Part shown: piece by piece, positions 6,084 to 11,777 of the stretch
Numbering within the stretch: position 1 is the first letter of the stretch
Layout of the letters: each line of letters opens with the position of its first letter
Assembly (NCBI GenBank): GCA_938039295.1
Contig: CALHUY010000045.1
Coordinates: forward strand, 1 to 17,513
Direction of reading: 5' to 3'
Length of the DNA stretch: 17,513 nucleotides
From: an uncultured Solobacterium sp.
GTDB taxonomy: Bacteria > Bacillota_I > Bacilli_A > Erysipelotrichales > Erysipelotrichaceae
Notes under the pieces: generated by a model
Told to the model about the DNA's origin: nothing
What the model saw: only the letters and a program-made list of their open reading frames with translations
The model's database searches: none
Made by a program: the position numbers and the translations under genes

Positions 6084-8201
6084 CTAATGATTCAGCTTTT
6101 TTCGTTCACTTTGAATTAGCGTTTGTACATCATCTTCTTTCAACTGTTCTAATTGATCTGATATTTCAGATTCATCCGCAAATTGATTAAAGATATTTTG
6201 TTTCTCATGGAGTCGTTTTACCAATGCTTCATCTATCGTATCTGCAGATACTAATCTATATACAAATACATGATTGATTTGTCCCATACGATAGACACGA
6301 GAGATTGCCTGCATTTCATCAGACGGTTTCAGCTGAGGTTCACAAAGAATTACAATCTCTGCCGTCTGAATATTTAAACCAATACCACCTGTATGAATCT
6401 GTATTGGCAGCACCCGTGCAACCGGCTCATCAAACTGTCTTAGAATTTCTTGTCGTTTCTCCAGTGATAATTTTCCACTAATGACTGGCAAAGATTTTCC
6501 TAACAGTAAATCTGTCACGAAAGATAGCGTCTCCAAGAAATAAGAGAATATAACTACCTTTCTTCCTTCACCCAGTGCTTGTAAACATAGCTCTGTCATC
6601 CGTTCTGCTTTAGTAGAGTTTAATGAATCCCAAGATACTCTACGCATAGCCATAAAGTTTCCAGATTCAACTGCTTTACGGTAAGAGACTATCTCCTCTT
6701 CATTCATCATGCACCACTCGTCATGAATCGTTAATTCCGGCAGTTCCATGAGTACATCAGAACGCTTACGTCGCAAATATACTGGTGCAATCTTCTTGCG
6801 AAATAAATCTGCTTTCGCTAGATATTTCATATCTTTTACTTCACTTGCGATGGATGGATTTAAACATTCAATTAAGTAACACATTTCATCTACGTTATTT
6901 TCAATCGCTGTGCCCGTCATATAGAGTGCATACTCAGCTTGTTCAATCATTCGCACTGTATTGCGTGTACGTTGTGCATCCTTGTTTTTAACGAAGTGCG
7001 CTTCATCCACAACAACCATATCGAGTGGAAAATCTTTATCAAAAATAATCTTATCTAAACCTTCATAGTTAATAACTGCAATACCACCATCACTCTTCCA
7101 ACTTTGAAAATCACTAAAACCAGATCCATGTAACATATATGCTTGCATGTCCGTTAGTTTCTCAATTTCACGCTTCCAGTTTAGTAATAACCCAGCTGGA
7201 CATATCACAAGAAAATAACGATGTCCTTTGTGATATAGATGATTCATCGCTGCAATTGCTTGAATGGTTTTTCCTAGTCCCATCTCATCTCCAAGCAGCA
7301 CCCTTTTTTGATGCAAGATATACTTCGTTCCAAACTCTTGATAATGACGTAACTCTGTATGGAAAGATTCTAATACTAATGGTATTGCCTGTATCTGTTG
7401 CAGTAGCGAAACATCAATGTCTTCATCTTTATCATCTTTCACTTCTATTTCAGATAACTTTTCAATTACAGTATAGTATTGAATCGCATTATCCTTATAG
7501 TCCTGTAATATCACCTCAAAGCGAACCTGATTTAACGCAACACAATCATCATAAAATTGCTTAATTACCTCTGCGTATGAAGACTGATTAAAGTACTTTA
7601 CATCTTCTACAGCTTTTAAAAATGTCTGTTTCTTTTTTCTACTACTAAAAATCCAACCAAAGAAATTTCGAATTAAACCACTGTTATCATAGGCTTCTTG
7701 AATACCACGTTCTGTTTCTTGATAGATTGCATTTAATGTTGCATAGTTTTCTTTTGTATGCAGATAGAAGTAAATTTCCTGAAGAATCTCTTTATCTCTA
7801 TCTGTTAGATGTTCTAAATCTATGCGATAGTGAATCTGATTTTTAATGGCTGTTGTACTACGGTGTAGCGCCAACATGAGTTTATCTGCTGTTTCTTCCC
7901 CAATACCATCTAAGGCTTCTAGTTGTCTACGATTATATTTCAATAAGTCATACATCGTTGTGATGTGATTAACTTCAAGTGCTTGTAGTGGAAGTCTTGT
8001 AAAGGATTTTGCAAGATCCTTGATTGGAATCTGCTGAACTTCTTCCACAACTTTATCCATGATAATATCTTGGCATCGATCATGAATCACTTGGATATTT
8101 TTCTTTTCTTGACCGCGTAAAGAAAAGAGTTGATCTCTTAACATCTTCAACTGTTCACGTTCATATCGAATCTCTTGATAGTTAATCTTTCGAAATATCA
8201 T
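6084..8201 (-). CDS. SNF2-family (superfamily 2) DNA translocase/helicase
   Basis: A 705-residue Swi2/Snf2-type ATPase. Motifs in order: a helix-hairpin-helix-like segment RRQLEALDGIGEETADKL at 91-108; Walker A DEMGLGKT (305-312); the Ib/II region ending in Walker B DEAH (399-402); motif III TGT (429-431); the RRKRSDV connector (477-483); and RecA-like domain 2 with motif V TGGIGLNIQTA (604-614) and the motif VI arginine finger in QAISRVYRMGQ (631-641). Such proteins translocate on double-stranded DNA and remodel protein-DNA complexes; the substrate here is unknown. No SWIM zinc finger, methylase or nuclease is fused or adjacent. The N-terminal 280 residues are helical and poorly conserved. 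The ATG at 8201 has GAGG only 4 nt upstream, a short spacing. Confidence 0.9.
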   Translation of the reverse strand: MIFRKINYQEIRYEREQLKMLRDQLFSLRGQEKKNIQVIHDRCQDIIMDKVVEEVQQIPIKDLAKSFTRLPLQALEVNHITTMYDLLKYNRRQLEALDGIGEETADKLMLALHRSTTAIKNQIHYRIDLEHLTDRDKEILQEIYFYLHTKENYATLNAIYQETERGIQEAYDNSGLIRNFFGWIFSSRKKKQTFLKAVEDVKYFNQSSYAEVIKQFYDDCVALNQVRFEVILQDYKDNAIQYYTVIEKLSEIEVKDDKDEDIDVSLLQQIQAIPLVLESFHTELRHYQEFGTKYILHQKRVLLGDEMGLGKTIQAIAAMNHLYHKGHRYFLVICPAGLLLNWKREIEKLTDMQAYMLHGSGFSDFQSWKSDGGIAVINYEGLDKIIFDKDFPLDMVVVDEAHFVKNKDAQRTRNTVRMIEQAEYALYMTGTAIENNVDEMCYLIECLNPSIASEVKDMKYLAKADLFRKKIAPVYLRRKRSDVLMELPELTIHDEWCMMNEEEIVSYRKAVESGNFMAMRRVSWDSLNSTKAERMTELCLQALGEGRKVVIFSYFLETLSFVTDLLLGKSLPVISGKLSLEKRQEILRQFDEPVARVLPIQIHTGGIGLNIQTAEIVILCEPQLKPSDEMQAISRVYRMGQINHVFVYRLVSADTIDEALVKRLHEKQNIFNQFADESEISDQLEQLKEDDVQTLIQSERKKLNH

Positions 8202-8231
8202 ATTTCCTCATATGAATTATAAGTTGTTATT

Positions 8232-8318
8232 CTAAAAAAACAAATGACCACAACCTGCAAGCATCACCAAGCTCATTGCTGCAGCCAGACCAGTTACCAC
8301 TATCTTCTTTTCTTTCAT
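8232..8318 (-). CDS. Mini-lipoprotein / lipoprotein signal-peptide ORF (28 aa)
   Basis: An ORF of 28 codons starting MKEKKIVVTGL and running through AAAMSLVMLAGC to GHLFF and a TAG stop. It has the full anatomy of a lipoprotein signal: basic n-region (KEKK), hydrophobic h-region, and lipobox LAGC with the lipidated Cys at position 23, but only five residues follow the Cys. The Shine-Dalgarno sequence is weak (AAGAAAAG about 14 nt upstream). It lies 30 nt before the SNF2 ORF on the same strand and may share its transcript. It could be a processed lipopeptide, a precursor of a signal-peptide-derived pheromone, or the truncated remnant of a lipoprotein gene. Translation is not proven. Confidence 0.55.
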   Translation of the reverse strand: MKEKKIVVTGLAAAMSLVMLAGCGHLFF

Positions 8319-8342
8319 TTATTATGTAAATCTTTTCTTGTT

Positions 8343-8372
8343 ATTTTATGAAAATTTTTATATTACTTCCAA
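8343..8372 (-). promoter_or_regulatory. Possible promoter for the mini-lipoprotein-SNF2 unit
   Basis: On the - strand TTGGAA (8372-8367), an 18-nt spacer and TAAAAT (8348-8343) give a plausible vegetative promoter with a start near 8336, 18 nt before the mini-lipoprotein ATG. The region is very AT-rich, so chance matches are likely. Confidence 0.4.
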
Positions 8373-8390
8373 TTTAAATTAAAAATAGTC

Positions 8391-8420
8391 TTGGACTTTC
8401 TTCATATTCTTCAAGATATA
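8391..8420 (+). promoter_or_regulatory. Possible promoter for guaC
   Basis: TTGGAC (8391-8396) with an 18-nt spacer and GATATA (8415-8420) is the best pair upstream of guaC; the -10 is weak. A start near 8427 would give a leader of about 60 nt containing the terminator-like hairpin at 8463-8489. ATATAC (8416-8421) and GTATAT (8440-8445) could also pair. Confidence 0.3.
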
Positions 8421-8462
8421 CCCCCAGAATCGTGATATTGTATATGAGGATACCAAATTTTC

Positions 8463-8489
8463 CCCATTTTAAAGAAAGTGGGTTTTTTT
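8463..8489 (+). terminator. Terminator-like hairpin directly abutting the guaC start codon
   Basis: CCCATTTT (8463-8470) pairs with AAAGTGGG (8475-8482) over 8 positions, one G-U, with loop AAAG, followed by seven Ts (8483-8489). The ATG of guaC is the next base. This has the form of an intrinsic terminator, so it may be a leader attenuator; no known riboswitch aptamer (for example the purine class) was recognised in the short upstream sequence. Confidence 0.5.
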
Positions 8490-9476
8490 ATGGAAAATTT
8501 TACAGTTTTTGATTATGAAGACATTCAACTAATACCAAATAAGTGTATTGTAAACAGCCGTTTGGAATGCGATACAACTACACAATTTGGAAAGCATCAC
8601 TTTAAGTTGCCAGTTGTTCCAGCAAATATGCAGACAATTATCGATGAATCTCTAGCAATTAAACTTGCAGAGAACGGATATTTCTACATCATGCATCGCT
8701 TTACTCCTGAAAGTCGTCTTTCATTTGTAAAGATGATGCACGAAAAAGGATTGATTTCTTCTATCAGTGTTGGTGTAAAAGAAAATGAATATCATTTTAT
8801 TCTTGATCTTGCTAATCACCACCTAATTCCAGACTACATTACAATCGATATTGCACACGGTCATTCCAATGCCGTCATCAATATGATTAAACATATTAAA
8901 AAACACCTGCCAGACACATTTGTTATTGCAGGTAATGTTGGTACACCAGAAGGTGTTCGTGAACTTGAAAATGCAGGTGCCGACGCAACGAAAGTTGGTA
9001 TCGGTCCTGGAAAAGTATGTATCACAAAACTAAAGACAGGCTTTGGCACAGGTGGTTGGCAGTTGGCTGCTTTACGTTGGTGTGCGAAGGCTGCACGTAA
9101 ACCAATCATCGCTGATGGCGGAATACGTTCCAATGGTGATATTGCAAAGTCTATACGCTTTGGCGCAAATATGGTTATGATTGGCTCACTATTTGCCGGC
9201 CACACAGAATCACCAGGCAACACCGTTATGCAAGATGGTATTGCAATGAAAGAATACTTCGGTAGTGCTTCTGAATATCAAAAAGGTACCTACAAAAACG
9301 TGGAAGGTAAAAAGATGCTCGTACCATGTAGAGGTTCTATCATGGATACACTAACCGAAATGCAACAAGACCTTCAATCATCCATCTCCTATGCAGGCGG
9401 AAAAGATTTAAACGCAATTCGTTATGTTGATTATGTCATTGTAAAGAATTCCATTTTCAATGGTGATACACATTAG
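8490..9476 (+). CDS. guaC: GMP reductase
   Basis: A 328-residue IMPDH/GMPR-family TIM barrel that reduces GMP to IMP with NADPH, returning guanine nucleotides to the common purine pool. The catalytic cysteine is C177 in GIGPGKVCITK. Phosphate-binding elements are IADGGIR (207-213) and MIGSLFAGHTESPG (230-243), and the flap region includes EGKKMLVPCRGSI (272-284). There is no CBS insert and the length matches the Firmicutes GuaC type rather than IMP dehydrogenase. The ATG at 8490 begins the conserved N-terminus (MENFTVFDYEDI). No Shine-Dalgarno sequence is visible; a GTG at 8478 in frame has none either and lies in the hairpin. No terminator follows. Confidence 0.92.
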   Translation: MENFTVFDYEDIQLIPNKCIVNSRLECDTTTQFGKHHFKLPVVPANMQTIIDESLAIKLAENGYFYIMHRFTPESRLSFVKMMHEKGLISSISVGVKENEYHFILDLANHHLIPDYITIDIAHGHSNAVINMIKHIKKHLPDTFVIAGNVGTPEGVRELENAGADATKVGIGPGKVCITKLKTGFGTGGWQLAALRWCAKAARKPIIADGGIRSNGDIAKSIRFGANMVMIGSLFAGHTESPGNTVMQDGIAMKEYFGSASEYQKGTYKNVEGKKMLVPCRGSIMDTLTEMQQDLQSSISYAGGKDLNAIRYVDYVIVKNSIFNGDTH

Positions 9477-9485
9477 GCATTCTAT

Positions 9486-9513
9486 TTGGTGAATTTGACG
9501 TACAGGATATAAT
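9486..9513 (+). promoter_or_regulatory. Promoter candidate for the COG0523 pair
   Basis: TATAAT at 9508-9513 is a consensus -10. With a 16-nt spacer the -35 would be TTGGTG (9486-9491). The start would be near 9520, 17 nt before the ATG. No Zur-type palindrome was found by eye around it. Confidence 0.5.
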
Positions 9514-9536
9514 AATAAATGAAAGAAGGAAATCAA

Positions 9537-10718
9537 ATGACAAAGATTAATATTATCTCTGGCTTTTTAGGAGCTGGAAAAACGACATTGATTCAAAAGC
9601 TAATCAAAGAAGTATATGCTGGTCAAAAAGTTGTTCTTGTAGAAAACGAATTTGGCGAAATTGGTATTGACGGTGGTTTTTTAAAGGACTCCGGTATTGT
9701 TGTCAATGAAATTAACAGTGGATGTATCTGCTGTACTTTACAAGGTGACTTCCGCACCGCTTTACAAGAAGTAGTAGAGAAGTATCATCCAGACCACATC
9801 ATCATCGAACCTTCTGGTGTTGGTAAATTATCCGATATCTTAGCAGTCGTAAAAGATGTAGAAGGTTTGGAACTAAATAGTTACAGTACTGTTGTAGACG
9901 CAAAGCGTTGCGAAACATATCACAAAAACTTTAAGGAGTTCTTTGATGATCAGATTACAACAGCTGCTTGCATCATCTTATCTAGAACTCAACTTGTTGA
10001 TGAAGAAACATTACAGAAGGATATCGCAATTATCCGTGAATTAAATAATGACGCAAGAATCATTACCACTCCATGGGATGATCTCTCTGGTCAAGCAATC
10101 ATCGAAGCTATGGAAGGTTCTACAGATGGCTTCCCAGAACTCGAAGAGGAAGAAGACTGTGGATGTTGTGGATGTGGTTGTCACGATGAAGATGATGACG
10201 ATTGTTGCTGTGGTCATGACCATCATGAACATGAACACCATCATCACGACCATGAGGAAGAAGAATGCTGTTGTTGCTGTGGTTCTTCCGAACATGAAGA
10301 GCACCACCATGAACATCATCATGATGATGAAGAATGTTGCTGCCATCACCACCACGAGGAAGAAGAACACGATGAGGAAGAATGCTGCTGTTGTGGCCAT
10401 GATCATCACGATCATGAACATCACCATCATCACCACCATCATGGACACGATGCGGATGAAGTATTCACATCAATCGGTATTGAAACAGTTAATAAATACT
10501 CTGTAGAAGATATTGCATTAGCTCTTTCCGAACTAGATGAACATATCATCCGTGCAAAGGGTATTGTTCCTAGTCATGATGGAAGTTGGTTATTCTTTGA
10601 CTATGTTCCAGGAGATGCAGATATCCGTATTGGCTCCCCTGCTTACACTGGTTTAATCACAGTTATTGGGGATAAAGTAGACGTTGCTCGCATCAAAGAA
10701 ATCTTTGCGGTGAAGTAA
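9537..10718 (+). CDS. COG0523 (CobW-like) G3E GTPase with an extreme His/Cys-rich metal-binding insert
   Basis: A 393-residue member of the COG0523 metallochaperone family. The GTPase domain has Walker A GFLGAGKT (9-16), the family metal site SGCICCTL (CxCC, residues 63-66) and IEPSG (90-94). The NKxD guanine motif is degenerate (SRTQ at 149-152). Residues 204-305 form a linker with 20 Cys and 35 His interleaved with Asp/Glu, in blocks such as CGCCGCGC, CCCCC and HHHHHHHH. The CobW C-terminal domain follows (about 306-393). COG0523 proteins deliver or insert metals, often zinc, using GTP; the linker should bind many Zn, Ni, Co or Cu ions. The start is the ATG at 9537, with AAGGA 7 nt upstream. 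Its stop codon is 1 nt before the next gene. Confidence 0.9.
   Translation: MTKINIISGFLGAGKTTLIQKLIKEVYAGQKVVLVENEFGEIGIDGGFLKDSGIVVNEINSGCICCTLQGDFRTALQEVVEKYHPDHIIIEPSGVGKLSDILAVVKDVEGLELNSYSTVVDAKRCETYHKNFKEFFDDQITTAACIILSRTQLVDEETLQKDIAIIRELNNDARIITTPWDDLSGQAIIEAMEGSTDGFPELEEEEDCGCCGCGCHDEDDDDCCCGHDHHEHEHHHHDHEEEECCCCCGSSEHEEHHHEHHHDDEECCCHHHHEEEEHDEEECCCCGHDHHDHEHHHHHHHHGHDADEVFTSIGIETVNKYSVEDIALALSELDEHIIRAKGIVPSHDGSWLFFDYVPGDADIRIGSPAYTGLITVIGDKVDVARIKEIFAVK
10146..10451 (+). repeat. Low-complexity coding region for the His/Cys/Asp/Glu linker
   Basis: About 300 bp built almost entirely of CAY (His), TGY (Cys), GAW/GAY (Glu/Asp) codons. Both strands contain long open frames here only because these codons lack stops in other frames; those frames give Met/Val/Thr/Ala-rich nonsense. 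Such sequence is prone to length change by replication slippage, so block number may vary between strains. Confidence 0.8.
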
Positions 10719-10719
10719 A

Positions 10720-11661
10720 ATGGCAACTCCTGTATATCTCTTTACGGGATTTCTTGATTCCGGTAAAACATCTTTAATCTTAGACACACTCAACGACCCT
10801 TCCTTTATGGAAGAAAATAGCCGTACGTTAATCATTTGTTTTGAACAAGGTGAAGTTCGATACAACGATAAATACCTCGCAGAGCGCAAAGCATTCGTTG
10901 AATATATGGACTCTCCAGAGGATTTAAACGTAGAAAAGATTCGCGAGTTAGATACCATCTATCATCCAAACCAAGTATTTATTGAATACAATGGAACCCT
11001 CGCAATCACGCCGTTTATCTTGTCACAGATGCCAAACTTCTGGCCTTTGGTACAGATTCTTACAACAGTAGATGCGACAACTTTCCAAATGTATATTAAC
11101 GCAATGCGTTCTGTCATTTATGAGCAGTTAAAGTACAGCGATACAATTATCTGTAATCGTTGTACACCAGATACCTCCGCATCAATGCTGCGTGGCAATA
11201 TCAAAGCTATTAATAAAAAAGCTCAGATTTTCTACGAAGGCGAACACGGTGCCCAGGTCACTCTTAAAGAAGGTGTACTACCATTCAATATCAATGCCCC
11301 TATCATCGATATCAAAGATGATGATTATGGCATCTGGTATATGGATGCGATTGAAAACCCAGATAAATATGATGGAAAAGAAATCATCCTACGCGGTAAG
11401 TTCACCGAGACATTACCAGGCTATCATCAGACCTTTATCATGGGCAGACAAGCAATGGTATGCTGTGCAAATGATACCAGTCTATGCGGATTAACGGTTA
11501 CAGGCGTTAAAGTAGAAGAACTTGTAAAGGATAACTGGTATGAAGTACAAGGTAACCTTAAGACCATCCCATTGGATAATGGCGGTAAGACACTCGTCCT
11601 ATACGCAAACCGCATTCAAAACTACCAAAAACCACAAGATGAGTTCGTATATTTCAGTTAA
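10720..11661 (+). CDS. COG0523-like P-loop protein with a C-terminal DUF1980-like domain
   Basis: A 313-residue protein. Residues 1-180 resemble a diverged COG0523 GTPase: Walker A GFLDSGKT (10-17), FIEYNG (87-92) where the family has IEPSG, and ICNRCTPD (144-151) in the place of NKxD. The CxCC metal motif is missing; CFEQGE occupies the region after the second strand. From about 215, YDGKEIILRGKF and FIMGRQAMVCCANDTSLCG (239-257) resemble the C-terminal domain of YcgQ/TIGR03943 (DUF1980) proteins, which elsewhere pair with a UPF0718 permease and are associated with metal homeostasis; that assignment rests on motif memory. C248, C249 and C256 could bind metal. It starts 1 nt after the preceding stop codon, so translation is probably coupled. 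No permease gene is nearby. Confidence 0.75.
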   Translation: MATPVYLFTGFLDSGKTSLILDTLNDPSFMEENSRTLIICFEQGEVRYNDKYLAERKAFVEYMDSPEDLNVEKIRELDTIYHPNQVFIEYNGTLAITPFILSQMPNFWPLVQILTTVDATTFQMYINAMRSVIYEQLKYSDTIICNRCTPDTSASMLRGNIKAINKKAQIFYEGEHGAQVTLKEGVLPFNINAPIIDIKDDDYGIWYMDAIENPDKYDGKEIILRGKFTETLPGYHQTFIMGRQAMVCCANDTSLCGLTVTGVKVEELVKDNWYEVQGNLKTIPLDNGGKTLVLYANRIQNYQKPQDEFVYFS

Positions 11662-11667
11662 TCACTA

Positions 11668-11696
11668 GGGTAATTCTTAAGAATTACCCTTTTTTA
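11668..11696 (+). terminator. Terminator of the COG0523 operon
   Basis: A perfect palindrome, GGGTAATTC (11668-11676), loop TTAA, GAATTACCC (11681-11689), is followed by T7. It lies 6 nt after the stop codon at 11661. Confidence 0.9.
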
Positions 11697-11728
11697 TTCT
11701 GAACTTTTTTAATTTTCACCTATGTTAG

Positions 11729-11758
11729 TTAACGCACTTTACTCATTTGTGCTACCAT
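11729..11758 (+). promoter_or_regulatory. Promoter of the LTA-synthase-like gene
   Basis: TTAACG (11729-11734), an 18-nt spacer and TACCAT (11753-11758) preceded by TG-C form an extended -10 promoter with a fair -35. The start would be near 11765. The element TGTGCTAC is shared with the first promoter of the window (144-151). Confidence 0.5.
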
Positions 11759-11777
11759 TATTCAGGGAAGTGATAAA

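Noticed and set aside
5990..6190. A hydrophobic + strand frame opposite the cys leader and the SNF2 3' end
   Set aside because: No ribosome-binding site; it overlaps the cys promoter, leader peptide and SNF2 coding sequence on the other strand and its hydrophobicity reflects T-rich complement.
8400..8489. A purine-type riboswitch before guaC
   Set aside because: The candidate leader is only about 60 nt and lacks the conserved junction sequences of the purine aptamer; only the terminator-like hairpin is supported.
9477..9536. A Zur box in front of the COG0523 genes
   Set aside because: No inverted repeat of the expected form was found around the -10; zinc control remains possible but is not shown.
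10041..10506. Long open frames on both other frames across the His/Cys linker region, rich in Met, Val and Thr
   Set aside because: They are by-products of CAY/TGY/GAW codon repeats, have no ribosome-binding site and no recognisable family; the + frame at 9537 carries real domains on both sides.
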